Below are positions 9,164 to 16,924 of a DNA stretch of 64,000 nucleotides, piece by piece. The translations under genes and the position numbers were made by a program. The notes below the pieces were generated by a model that was not told where the DNA came from, ran no database searches, and worked only from the letters and a program-made list of their open reading frames with translations. The stretch's first letter is position 1, and every line of letters starts with the position of its first letter. This DNA is from Streptomyces sp. Edi2 (GTDB lineage: Bacteria; Actinomycetota; Actinomycetes; Streptomycetales; Streptomycetaceae): the NCBI RefSeq assembly GCF_040253635.1, contig NZ_JBEJGX010000003.1:5481501-5545500 (forward strand). Direction: 5' to 3'.

Positions 9164-9889
9164 ATGGCAGACGAGAGAAACGGCCCTGAGCTGGTCTGGA
9201 GCCGGGAGCCGCGGGCCCCCAGGCGGCCGGCGATGACGATCGGGCGGATCGTCGAGGTCTCACTGGCACTCGCGGACGCCGAGGGCTTGGAAGCGCTGTC
9301 CATGCGGCGGGTCGCCACCGCGCTCGGCTCCGGTACCACCTCGCTCTACCGCTATGTGACGAGCCGGGACGAGTTGCTGGAGCTGATGATCGACGCGGCC
9401 CAGGGCGAGGACGTGCCGCCGCCGCTCTCCGGTGACTGGCGCGCCGACCTGCGGGCAGCCGCTTGCCGGCACCGCGCCGTCCTGCTGCGGCACCCCTGGC
9501 TGAGTGGGGTGATGTCCACCCGCCCGGCACTCGGCCCCAATATGCTGCGCCAGCTCGACACCGCCCTGGGCGCCGCCTCCGCCCTGACCGACGACATCTC
9601 ACTGGCCTCGAACGCCGTCGACGTCGTCATGCAGTACGTCTTCGGTGCGGTCTCCCGCGAACTCGCCGAACAGGAGGCGCAACGCCGCACCGGCCAGACC
9701 GAGGAACAGTGGCGAAGCAGCGTCGGCACCTACGTCCAGGAGATCATCGCCGCCGGCCATCACCCCCAGTTCGCCCGCCGCGTCCTGGAGGCCCGGGACC
9801 ACACCTCCCAGGAACTCTTCGACTTCGGCCTCGACTCCCTCCTCGACGGCATCGCCACCCGGGCCAACGGCCCTGAGACGCGACCCTGA
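9164..9889 (+). CDS. TetR-family repressor (TetR_C_1 type)
   Basis: About 241 aa. An N-terminal helix-turn-helix (about residues 25-70, with LSMRRVATALGSGTTSLYRY) is followed by an all-helical ligand domain of the classic tetracycline-repressor type. ATG 9164 is preceded by AGGA at eight bases; an ATG at 9155 in the same frame is possible. It probably represses the divergent hydroxylase and itself through the inverted repeat at 9112-9139, being released by the hydroxylase substrate or product. Confidence 0.88.
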   Translation: MADERNGPELVWSREPRAPRRPAMTIGRIVEVSLALADAEGLEALSMRRVATALGSGTTSLYRYVTSRDELLELMIDAAQGEDVPPPLSGDWRADLRAAACRHRAVLLRHPWLSGVMSTRPALGPNMLRQLDTALGAASALTDDISLASNAVDVVMQYVFGAVSRELAEQEAQRRTGQTEEQWRSSVGTYVQEIIAAGHHPQFARRVLEARDHTSQELFDFGLDSLLDGIATRANGPETRP

Positions 9890-10345
9890 CCCAGCCAGGG
9901 GGTGGGTGGCACCGCCTCGACTACGGGAAGCCATCCGCCGGCGTCAGGGGCGTCCCGAACCTCACCGCCCGACCGTCTCGACACGGACAAGGCGTTCCCG
10001 GCGGCGCCCCGTCGACGAGGGACAGAAAGAGGACCGCACTGGCCGACCATTCCACCCACGCCCCGCCGCAGTTGAGCGCAAGCCTGCACGGCTCGCCCCG
10101 CTGGAGTGCGGCCATGACTCCTACCTGCCCGGGCCTGCCCAACTCGCCTGAAACCCGCTGCCGTTCGTCCCCGTGGAGACCGGCAGTCACTTCCCGCGCA
10201 TCCCCGCCCATCAGCCGGACCGCACGTACGGGGCTGCGTGTGACGAGGGCCGTCCAGGAGGCCAGGCGATCCGCGTGGACGGACGTGTACACAAACCGCT
10301 CACACCAGAAGCCGGGCGTGAGGAGAGCCGATGCCGGCCCCCGCG
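9890..10345. other. 456-bp region without a convincing gene
   Basis: Both strands were read. Frames are open in places but show no recognisable domain, no good ribosome binding site and inconsistent codon bias. It separates the TetR gene from the WhiJ-like module and may be degenerate DNA. Confidence 0.5.
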
Positions 10346-10753
10346 TCACGCTGCCTCCTGGACGCACATGGGCCGGAAGGAGGCTGCGGTACGGGCCCGG
10401 GGGTCCGGGCGCGCCACAAGCGCGTACGTACACCCCTCCGCATCAACTGCCCTGAGCACGACAGGGATTCCGGCAGCCAGACTCTCTCGTGCCCACCGGT
10501 ATCCGACCGCATCCTCCAGCCACGCATGCACCACACCGTCGTACGGGGCGCCTAACTGCTGCGCCACGTGCTCCGCCCTCGCTCGTACCCAGCCGAGGGC
10601 CCGCCCCGGCGAGTACGACGTCCAGCCGCCGAGGTCGATCGAGGAGCCATCCGGATACCGGGCTGTGGCCTCCGCCCGGTAAGCCACGGGCAGCCGCCGG
10701 GCCGTCAGAGGCTGAGCCGTGCCGGTTCCGGTTACGGTGCCGGTGCCGGGCAC
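10346..10753 (-). CDS. Conserved-type hypothetical protein of a WhiJ-like module
   Basis: About 135 aa, function unknown. After a Gly/Thr-rich start the protein has a hydrophilic mixed alpha/beta composition (SSIDLGGWTSYSP, then VVHAWLEDAVGYRWARES). The GTG at 10753 overlaps the end of the HATPase gene by 22 bp, so the two are probably co-translated. A later start is possible because the first residues are low complexity. The second module at 29-31 kb also has an unknown gene in this position, but the two are not visibly homologous. Confidence 0.55.
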   Translation of the reverse strand: MPGTGTVTGTGTAQPLTARRLPVAYRAEATARYPDGSSIDLGGWTSYSPGRALGWVRARAEHVAQQLGAPYDGVVHAWLEDAVGYRWARESLAAGIPVVLRAVDAEGCTYALVARPDPRARTAASFRPMCVQEAA

Positions 10754-11232
10754 GGTGCCGAGGTATCGCCTGCCGCCAACTCGGCGGCCAAGGCAGCCGA
10801 CTCGGCCAACTCGACCCACACGGTCTTTCCGGTGTCGTCCCGGTCGACGCCCCAGCCACTTGCCAAGGCGTCCACCAGCACTAATCCACGCCCACATTCC
10901 TCGTCCTCCTTGGCCTCGTTCATCACGGGCAGTTCGTCGCTCGCGTCCCGCACCTCCAGCCGGAGGCGGCCGCCCGTCCAGGCGAACCGGACGCCGACCT
11001 CCGAGGCGGCGGGCGCCTGTGCCTGTGCCCGTACGGCATTGGTGACCAGCTCGGACAGCAACAGCTCAGCGGAGTCGGCCAGTTCGCCACTGATACGCCA
11101 GCTCCGAAGCTGGCGGCGTAGCGCTGCCCGGGCGCGGGCGGCACTTCGGTCATTTCCGGGTAACAGGTGGGCCGCGGCAGCCGCCGGGACGGGTGTGAGC
11201 CGTGTTGCTGCTGGTCGGGCGCGTGTGGACAT
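10732..11232 (-). CDS. ATP-binding anti-sigma-like protein (HATPase_c_2, AbaA/RsbW type)
   Basis: About 166 aa cytosolic protein with a GHKL ATPase fold. The N-box is LLLSELVTNAVRAQ near residue 60. A D-box-like RLRLEVRDASDE follows, then the G-region CGRGLVLVDALASGWGV. Proteins of this group act as anti-sigma or anti-regulator kinases beside WhiJ-type regulators. Codon 117 is TTA (10884-10882), suggesting bldA control. It diverges from the XRE gene at 11438 and overlaps the next leftward gene. Confidence 0.85.
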   Translation of the reverse strand: MSTRARPAATRLTPVPAAAAAHLLPGNDRSAARARAALRRQLRSWRISGELADSAELLLSELVTNAVRAQAQAPAASEVGVRFAWTGGRLRLEVRDASDELPVMNEAKEDEECGRGLVLVDALASGWGVDRDDTGKTVWVELAESAALAAELAAGDTSAPCPAPAP

Positions 11233-11341
11233 AGCTATCCCCTGGGGAGCGCGACTAGAGAGCCCGCAGCATGGAACAGCGCAGCGTGACGGGCTGGCAC
11301 TTACCGTGACAGTCGGGGCGGCCCCGCTGCAAGAAGTTCTC

Positions 11342-11355
11342 GGGAATTAATTCCC
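11342..11355. promoter_or_regulatory. Perfect 14-bp palindrome in the XRE/HATPase divergent promoter
   Basis: GGGAATTAATTCCC lies 83 bp before the XRE start and 110 bp before the divergent HATPase start. It is unusually AT-rich for this genome and is a good candidate operator for the adjacent XRE protein. Confidence 0.5.
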
Positions 11356-11437
11356 ACGAGGGACAGCCTCAAGATCGAGGTTGCAGGGCGGAGTGGGGCA
11401 ACTGGAGACTGGGCCCACCGTCTACAGGAGGCCAGGG

Positions 11438-12322
11438 GTGACGAGTCAACGAGTGGGCGAGGGACGAAAATCCACCGTCCTTGGCAGGAAGCTCGGCGGG
11501 GAACTGCTGAAGCTCCGTGACGCGAAGGGGTTGACTCAACCTCAGGCCGCACGGCATCTCACGGCTACACAAACGAAGATTGCCAAGATGGAGCGCGGAT
11601 TCTCGCCCGTGCGCGATCCCGACCTACACGCTTTGTGCGACCTGTACGGACTGGATCGGGTCGGTCTCGAGAGAGAACGCCTGATCGCGCTAGCCAAGAC
11701 GGACCGTGAACGCCGTCGGGCAAAAGGCTGGTGGGAGGAGTACACGGACCTGGGCGACCTGCTGGAGTACATCCAGCTTGAGGCCGGGGCATCCAGGATC
11801 CGGACGTTCCAGAACCAACTGGTTCCAGGCCTGCTGCAAACGCCGGAGTACGCCCGTGCGGTGGCCGTGGCGGACGACGCATGGGAAGACCCCGACGAAG
11901 TCGACCAGTTCGTTGCTGCGCGGATCAGTAGACAAGCCCGGCTTACCAACGACAGGCCGCTGGAACTGTGGGCGGTGCTCTCCGAAGCCGTCCTGCGCCA
12001 GCAGGTCGGGGGAGCGGCGGTCATGCGGGGTCAGCTGGAGCGTCTTCTTGAGGTGTCCGCCATGCCCAACGTCAAGCTTCAGGTGTGGCCGTTCGAGGCG
12101 GCCGCGCATGCAGCGATGAGCGGTCCCTTCGTGATTGTTGGCTTCGAAGAACCGGCTTCTCTGGACGTTGTCTACCTGGAGACTGCTGGATCTCGGCTGT
12201 GGCTGGAGCGCGAAGAGGACGCGCACAGGCATCGAGGGCTGTTCGATAGCGTACGAAGAATCGCGCTGTCTCCTGAAGACACCCGTGTACGGCTCACCAG
12301 CTTGCTGAAGGAGAACCGGTGA
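11438..12322 (+). CDS. WhiJ-like XRE regulator with DUF5753
   Basis: About 294 aa. An N-terminal XRE helix-turn-helix (about residues 15-70, with LTQPQAARHLTATQTKIAKM) is followed by a DUF5753 sensor/partner domain (about 100-285) carrying the characteristic LVPGLLQTPEYARAV. Start GTG 11438 has AGGAGG at six bases. Its stop overlaps the start of the DUF397 gene by 4 bp, so the pair is translationally coupled. WhiJ-type proteins act with a DUF397 partner in timing development and antibiotic production; the specific target here is not known. Confidence 0.9.
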   Translation: MTSQRVGEGRKSTVLGRKLGGELLKLRDAKGLTQPQAARHLTATQTKIAKMERGFSPVRDPDLHALCDLYGLDRVGLERERLIALAKTDRERRRAKGWWEEYTDLGDLLEYIQLEAGASRIRTFQNQLVPGLLQTPEYARAVAVADDAWEDPDEVDQFVAARISRQARLTNDRPLELWAVLSEAVLRQQVGGAAVMRGQLERLLEVSAMPNVKLQVWPFEAAAHAAMSGPFVIVGFEEPASLDVVYLETAGSRLWLEREEDAHRHRGLFDSVRRIALSPEDTRVRLTSLLKENR

Positions 12323-12513
12323 CCACATTCAGGTTTTATAAGTCCAGCTACAGCGGTTCGCAGGGTGAGTGCGTGGAAGTGGCCCGCAACGTCCCGCAGC
12401 TCATGGCCATACGCGACAGCAAAAACCCCGCTGGCCCGTGCCTCATAGTGGGTGCCAGCGCTTGGGCCTCGTTCATGGAAACGCTCAAGACGGGCGACTC
12501 GACGGTCCTCTGA
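12319..12513 (+). CDS. DUF397 small protein, partner of the upstream XRE regulator
   Basis: 64 aa. Typical DUF397 pattern: FYKSSYSGSQGECVEVA at residues 5-21, then MAIRDSKNPAGP. Starts with GTG inside the XRE stop (GTGA). In WhiJ-type loci such proteins modulate the XRE partner. It ends 97 bp before a convergent XRE gene. Confidence 0.92.
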   Translation: MTTFRFYKSSYSGSQGECVEVARNVPQLMAIRDSKNPAGPCLIVGASAWASFMETLKTGDSTVL

Positions 12514-12609
12514 GGCTTTCGCCGAGCCCCTGGCGGGCACGAGCACACGCAAATGATGCAATTGCTCCGGACCAAGCTCTTGGCCCGCCACTTGCCGTCG
12601 TTTGAGGCC

Positions 12610-13461
12610 TCAGCGCAAGGCCTCAAGCGCCTTCAAAATGAGCTCCCGTGCCTCCGCGCCATACACGGCCATGCAGCGTAGCTGCTCGAAGGCCTTCAGG
12701 TAGAGGGCGATTTCGGAGGGCTGGGTGATGTTCACCTGTGCGGACATCAGCTCGACCGATACAAGGGTGTCGTCATAAACGCTGAACAACTCTTGTGGCC
12801 ACAGAACTCGTTCACTCGTCGCCATGGGTATGACGCCGAGTGACACAGACGGCAGTGCGCCGGCAGTGAGCAGGTAGCCCAACTGCGCGGCCATCGCGTC
12901 AGGAACCCCAAGTTGGTAGTAGAGGACCGCCTCTTCGACCAGCAGCACGAAACGATGCCCCGGCTCGTGGATGATCTGCGAGCGTTCCAAGCGTGCTGCC
13001 GCTGCTTCGTCGGCATCATCGGGAACTTCGAGAAGACGGGCGTTGGTGCTGAGTACGGCCCGCGCGTACCCCTCTGTCTGTAGCAGTCCGGGTACCAATG
13101 TCGGAGAGTAGACACGGAACAGGGCTGTTGACCGGAACAGCTGTACGTAGCTGTCCTGCAGCTGCCGCAGTCCGGTGCGCACCCGGTGTCGCCACTCTGT
13201 GTACAGGGACTCGGCATGTATGGACGCCGCTATCAGGTCCGGAGCCTGGTCGACGGCGTCACAGGCGCGACACCACAGCCGAATGTCCGTCGGCGAGGGG
13301 GGCGTCTTGGCGTTTTCAATACGGGAGGTCTTGGAGTGGTGCCAGCCACACCGGTCAGCCAGCTCGGTGACCGTTAGCCCTGACTCCTTCCGGAGGTCGC
13401 GTAGCTTCCGCGAGACCGTTTGGCGCGCGGCTTGGGCTGAGGAGGAGGGGGATGTGGGCAT
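12610..13461 (-). CDS. XRE regulator with DUF5753, last gene of the DUF6879 operon
   Basis: 283 aa. The XRE domain at about 15-70 contains LTVTELADRCGWHHSKTSRI. The DUF5753 domain follows (about 105-280, with TLVPGLLQTEGYARAV). Starts at ATG 13461, 24 bp after the stop of the second DUF6879 gene, which implies co-transcription. No DUF397 gene follows; the DUF6879 proteins upstream may take the partner role. Confidence 0.9.
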   Translation of the reverse strand: MPTSPSSSAQAARQTVSRKLRDLRKESGLTVTELADRCGWHHSKTSRIENAKTPPSPTDIRLWCRACDAVDQAPDLIAASIHAESLYTEWRHRVRTGLRQLQDSYVQLFRSTALFRVYSPTLVPGLLQTEGYARAVLSTNARLLEVPDDADEAAAARLERSQIIHEPGHRFVLLVEEAVLYYQLGVPDAMAAQLGYLLTAGALPSVSLGVIPMATSERVLWPQELFSVYDDTLVSVELMSAQVNITQPSEIALYLKAFEQLRCMAVYGAEARELILKALEALR

Positions 13462-13485
13462 GAGCTGGCTCGTCCGGTGCTTCCT

Positions 13486-14001
13486 TTAGCCGATCTCGTA
13501 TTGGTCGTGCGGTATGGCTCTTGCCCACACCGTTTCGAAGGCATCGGCGCAGAGCTTGGCAGCTGCTGCGTCGTTGGACTCCTCGTGGACCGTCACGTCA
13601 CCATCCCCAGCGAAGTGGTTCCAGCGGATCAGGTGGTCGTCGAAGAGCCAGAAGTCGTTGCCCGGCAGGGCGATGTCGGAGGCGCGGCGGCGAGGCAGCC
13701 ACCGAACCTGCTCGCCGGCATTGATGTTGACGGTGGCCCCGGCGTGCATGTACCGAATGGAGTCGGATACGGGTTCGGATACGATGCGCGCTCTCCGGAT
13801 CGTGACGCCGCGCGCAACGGCCTGGGAGACCACGTCGACCCAGGACTTCCAGTATTCCGATCCGGGGTCCATCTCTCGCTGGCCTGTGCGCTGCCAAGTG
13901 GCGAAGCCTTCCGTCTCTCCGCTCACATTGTAGAAATCCCGCATCTGCAGGAATACGGCGGAGTGCTGCGCGGACTCCATGAGTTCGCTAAAGCTTGGCA
14001 C
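13486..14001 (-). CDS. DUF6879 family protein, second tandem copy
   Basis: 171 aa, no known biochemical function. Family features: VPSFSELMESAQHSAVFLQM at the start, RRARIVSEPVSDSIRYMHAG near residue 90, WLPRRRASD and WLFDDHLIRWNHF near residue 130. Start GTG 14001 (VPSFSEL) lies eight bases after GGAGG. It is clearly paralogous to the gene at 14042-14575 and arose by tandem duplication. Such proteins usually sit beside WhiJ-type XRE genes. Confidence 0.85.
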   Translation of the reverse strand: MPSFSELMESAQHSAVFLQMRDFYNVSGETEGFATWQRTGQREMDPGSEYWKSWVDVVSQAVARGVTIRRARIVSEPVSDSIRYMHAGATVNINAGEQVRWLPRRRASDIALPGNDFWLFDDHLIRWNHFAGDGDVTVHEESNDAAAAKLCADAFETVWARAIPHDQYEIG

Positions 14002-14041
14002 CTTCACGTCCTCCAACGACGGTTGTGCAGTGCTCTGGAAG

Positions 14042-14575
14042 TTAGTGAATCGCGTATTCGTCGTGAGGAATGGCTCGGTCCCACACTGTCTCGAAGGCGT
14101 CACTGCACTGCTTGACGATTCCGGGCTCGGTGCGGAGTTCCATCGGCGGCTCAGCCCAAACTCCATCGCCGCTGAAGTGGTTGAACAGAACCGACTCCCC
14201 ATCGAAGATCCACAGGTCGCAGCCGGGCAGCATCAGGTCGACTGCGCGGCGGCGGGGCAGCCAACGGACCAGCTCGCCGGCGTGCACGTTGACGCTCGCC
14301 CCGGCGTGCTCGTAGCGGATGTAGTCGGTGACGGGCTCGGACACGATGCGGGCTCGGCGTACGGTGACGCCGCGCGCGGTGGCTCGCGAGACCAGATCGA
14401 CCCAGGGTGCCCAGTAGGCAGAGCCGGGATCGGCATCGCGCATACCGGTGGCTTTCCAGTGGTTGAAGTCGTCGGCCTCGTCGCCCACTCCGTAGACATC
14501 CCGCATCTCAAGATGCATGGCGGAGTGCTGCGTGTCTTCCATGAGGTCTTTAAAGCTTGGCTCGTTCTGCGGCAT
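14042..14575 (-). CDS. DUF6879 family protein, first tandem copy
   Basis: 177 aa, function unknown. Shares with its neighbour the pattern PSFKDLMEDTQHSAMHLEMR, RRARIVSEPVTDYIRYEHAG, WLPRRRAVD and WIFDGESVLFNHFSGDG. The ATG at 14575 lies inside the end of the upstream small gene (26-bp overlap), so the two are co-translated. Cytosolic by composition. Confidence 0.85.
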   Translation of the reverse strand: MPQNEPSFKDLMEDTQHSAMHLEMRDVYGVGDEADDFNHWKATGMRDADPGSAYWAPWVDLVSRATARGVTVRRARIVSEPVTDYIRYEHAGASVNVHAGELVRWLPRRRAVDLMLPGCDLWIFDGESVLFNHFSGDGVWAEPPMELRTEPGIVKQCSDAFETVWDRAIPHDEYAIH

Positions 14576-14807
14576 CGCAGGCCTCCCTCAGTGTGGGCAC
14601 GAGGCGTACGGGGATACGGATCACCGTCTCGTGCGCAGGAACTCCCTTGACGTGCCCCGGCGCGGAATGCTCCACGCACTGGGCTCGTGTCTCGTCGTCA
14701 GCGATGTAGCTCTGAAGCACGATGTCGGCGTTCGCTAGGTCGACCCAAGCTGTGGGCGAGCCGTTAGTCCCCGTATTGGGGTCAATGCCGATGAACTGTA
14801 AGGCCAT
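14550..14807 (-). CDS. 85-residue hypothetical protein leading the DUF6879 operon, TTA at codon 3
   Basis: Small acidic protein with DLANADIVLQSYIADD and, near the end, RIPVRLVPTLREACDAAERA. No domain recognised. Its third codon is TTA (14801-14799), so the first gene of this four-gene operon probably needs the bldA tRNA. Upstream GGAGGACGG serves as ribosome binding site. The 26-bp overlap with DUF6879 copy 1 supports it being real. Confidence 0.75.
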   Translation of the reverse strand: MALQFIGIDPNTGTNGSPTAWVDLANADIVLQSYIADDETRAQCVEHSAPGHVKGVPAHETVIRIPVRLVPTLREACDAAERAKL

Positions 14808-14913
14808 TACCGTCCTCCGCTCCCAGCTGTGCGCTGATGTGCATCACGATTGCGAGCTGCGCGCGTCTGGTCAAGACCGAAAAGTAGCCAACTCACCTGT
14901 AGGAGTGGCTGTA

Positions 14914-14927
14914 TGCACATCTGTGCA
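14914..14927. promoter_or_regulatory. Palindrome in the divergent promoter of the DUF6879 operon
   Basis: TGCACA-TC-TGTGCA, a perfect 6-bp inverted repeat with a 2-bp centre. A second imperfect one, TGATG-TG-CATCA, is at 14835-14846. Both lie between the leftward operon start (14807) and the small gene at 15043. They are candidate binding sites for the operon's XRE protein. Confidence 0.45.
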
Positions 14928-15042
14928 CATTGATGGCGAGGTGTACGCGAAATCTCTAGCGTCGTCATCCGGCGCAGCCTTACCCCTTGGCCGGATGTGT
15001 GAGCCGCGCTTGGTCTCAACGACGCCCGATGGAGGCATCTGC

Positions 15043-15213
15043 ATGCGCACCCCTGGATCTCCGACCACGCCCGCGGCGACGCAGAAGTGCAGCGAGTGCC
15101 GGGAGCTTGAACGCGGCTGGAGGCAGGCCGAAGCGGCGCGGGATCTCAGCAGGGTGACCGACTTCAACGTCCTGATCGTCCGGCACCGGATGTCGCACCG
15201 GGCGGAGCCGTAA
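15043..15213 (+). CDS. Small CxxC-containing hypothetical protein
   Basis: 56 aa, charged, with KCSECRELERGWRQAEAARD at about residues 15-34. ATG 15043 has GGAGG at seven bases. It resembles small Cys-containing proteins that often accompany XRE loci in Streptomyces; this is from general familiarity, not a search. A weak -10 TAGCGT is about 80 bp upstream. Confidence 0.6.
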   Translation: MRTPGSPTTPAATQKCSECRELERGWRQAEAARDLSRVTDFNVLIVRHRMSHRAEP

Positions 15214-15362
15214 ACGGGAGCGGGCAGCTGTGAAAACTCCCGCCCCGGCCGCCATTCCCTGGCAGGACACGGCCGGAGCGGGTGGGCCCACGAGGGGCCC
15301 TCGCAAGTGCACGACGGCGTGCGGACCGACCGCGCGGCGACTTGGCACCTGAGGAGAGCACC

Positions 15363-15470
15363 ATGCGATACCGCCTCGATCCGGTCAAGTACGGCGGCGA
15401 TGAGGACGACAACCAGGGCGGCAACCCCAACGGGGGTTGTGGCGACGGGCAAGGCTGCGGCCGCCAGTAG
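15363..15470 (+). CDS. 35-residue Gly/Asn/Cys-rich peptide
   Basis: ATG 15363 follows GAGGAGAG at four bases, a strong ribosome binding site. The N-terminal part (MRYRLDPVKYGG) is followed by an acidic patch DEDDNQ and a tail rich in Gly and Asn, with two cysteines five residues apart. The gene is followed 11 bp later by a strong hairpin, so it looks like a discrete expressed unit. The leader-plus-Cys-rich-core layout recalls RiPP precursors, but no modification enzyme was seen nearby. A metal-binding or signalling peptide is equally possible. Confidence 0.6.
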   Translation: MRYRLDPVKYGGDEDDNQGGNPNGGCGDGQGCGRQ

Positions 15471-15481
15471 CTAGTGGGATC

Positions 15482-15519
15482 GGGTGGCCCTCGTCCCGTG
15501 AACCGGGCGAGGGCTGCCC
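15482..15519 (+). terminator. Strong stem-loop after the small peptide gene
   Basis: GGGTGGCCCTCGTCC pairs with GGGCGAGGGCTGCCC (about 15 bp with three G-U or wobble pairs) around a short loop. No T-tract follows, as is usual for actinomycete terminators. Confidence 0.7.
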
Positions 15520-15559
15520 GTTCGGACCAGTCAGTGCAAGTTCGGACCAGTCAGTGCAG
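15520..15559. repeat. Exact 20-bp tandem duplication
   Basis: GTTCGGACCAGTCAGTGCAA (15520-15539) is followed directly by a second copy differing only at the last base. It lies just after the hairpin and about 26 bp before the next start codon, where it could be a promoter or operator element. Confidence 0.85.
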
Positions 15560-15585
15560 GTAAGGCGTTCGCAGCAGGGAGAGAG

Positions 15586-15993
15586 ATGCCCGGACCTCAT
15601 CACCACGCCTATGTCTGGCTCGGCAGCGGCGATGTGCTCGTGAAGCCGGGCGACGCGCACCGGCGCCCCGGCCACCCGGAATTCCGTTCCGCCCAGGTGA
15701 TGCCGCTGGAGTGCGCGGACTGGCTGCTGAAGCCGGCCTCCCGGATCGAGGCGACGTTCGACGAGCCGAAGGAGGGGGCCGACTGGTATGCGGATCAACT
15801 CGCTCGGTACGCCGTCCTTTTCGTCGGCTCGTACCCGGAGGGGTTGTCGCACGAGGAGACCGTGCGGGCGCTGGCGGCCGGTGAGGACCGGGTCGGTGGG
15901 TGGTGGGTGTCCGGCGGCCGATTTCTCTCGGTCAATCTGATCGCGTGCAGTCCGCATAGGGTACGGCCGGATTATGGATGCCCGGGGCGGTAG
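15586..15993 (+). CDS. Hypothetical protein downstream of the small peptide
   Basis: 135 aa, no domain recognised. Begins MPGPHHHAYVWLGSGDVLVK and contains LECADWLLKPASRIEATFDE and a hydrophobic YAVLFVGSYPEG. No signal peptide or transmembrane segment is evident. The start has GGGAGAGAG upstream. It may be functionally tied to the 35-residue peptide gene by position only. Confidence 0.6.
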   Translation: MPGPHHHAYVWLGSGDVLVKPGDAHRRPGHPEFRSAQVMPLECADWLLKPASRIEATFDEPKEGADWYADQLARYAVLFVGSYPEGLSHEETVRALAAGEDRVGGWWVSGGRFLSVNLIACSPHRVRPDYGCPGR

Positions 15994-16074
15994 GTGGTAG
16001 TGGGAAGGGGGCAGTTCGGCAGGCCGTTCGTGCGCCGGTGCGGCTGACCGGGCACGGCGTTCGTGCGGTCGTCG

Positions 16075-16692
16075 TCAGCCGCCCGGGCCGCGCCAGATGT
16101 TGCTGAAGGCCTCTTCGTCGATGGCTCGTCGTTGGCGTTCGAATTCCAGCTCGTTCACGGCGTCGGCGACGGTGGCGAGCACGGTCTCCACCGCGGCGTC
16201 GTCCACGTTCCCGGGTTCCTCCGTCCACTCTCCGCGGATTTTGAGGGTCGCCGCGAGGCCGGCGAGGACGGGCTCGCCCGCGGTCCAGCGGCTTGCCGCG
16301 CCGCGGCGTGCGGGCGTGTCGGCCAGTGTCATCCGGCCGCCGGAGCGGAAGGGGATCCAACGGCTGCGGGGCTGCCGAGTGAGCTGGCCTTCGGCCTCAA
16401 AGGCGGTCAGGTAGGCCGTGGACAGGCCGCGGCCTCTGCGCCACAGCCAGTCTTCGACGGACTCGTACGGCGGTTGTTGGTCGAGTGATGACGCGGCCTC
16501 GTCCATGAGGCGGTCGGCCACGGCCGGCCGGTAGCCCGGCACGATGCGGTCGACGTCCAGGCTGATGGCTTGCGCCTCCAGGAGGTCGATCAGCTCGGCG
16601 CCCGCGAGCGCGAGCGACAGATTGCCGCGCTCCAGAGTGCGACTGGATTCCATGTCCATGGCGACGAACATGAGGTCTCGCGGTGTGGTCAT
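16075..16692 (-). CDS. GPP34 (GOLPH3-like) family protein
   Basis: About 205 aa. Begins MTTPRDLMFVAMD and continues with LSLALAGAELIDLLEAQAIS, the typical helical opening of the GPP34 fold. Eukaryotic GOLPH3 binds phosphatidylinositol-4-phosphate; the bacterial members are uncharacterised, although several sit in Streptomyces gene sets tied to membranes or development. ATG 16692 has GGAG at six bases; an upstream GTG at 16704 would remove that spacing. No neighbour on the same strand is close enough for an operon. Confidence 0.8.
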   Translation of the reverse strand: MTTPRDLMFVAMDMESSRTLERGNLSLALAGAELIDLLEAQAISLDVDRIVPGYRPAVADRLMDEAASSLDQQPPYESVEDWLWRRGRGLSTAYLTAFEAEGQLTRQPRSRWIPFRSGGRMTLADTPARRGAASRWTAGEPVLAGLAATLKIRGEWTEEPGNVDDAAVETVLATVADAVNELEFERQRRAIDEEAFSNIWRGPGG

Positions 16693-16924
16693 GAAGGGCT
16701 CCACGTCAGGGCATCAGGAGCATGCGCACGAGCAGGTGCAGGAACTCGCTTCGGCATCAGGAGTGGCGCGTCGCTCGACGACGGGCCCCGGCATCCGGTG
16801 CGGCGCCGGGTGGGTCCCTCAGCCCGCCGGTGAGCGTTCCTCTTCCTACGAGCTTATGGAGCGAAGGCGGTAGCTGCATCCCACGGGGATCGGGATTCGG
16901 GCCGCGGGGAGGGGCGGCGGCTCC

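Noticed and set aside
9921..10433. Minus-strand gene in the gap after the TetR gene
   Set aside because: No domain, no Shine-Dalgarno and poor codon bias; it also overlaps the end of the module gene.
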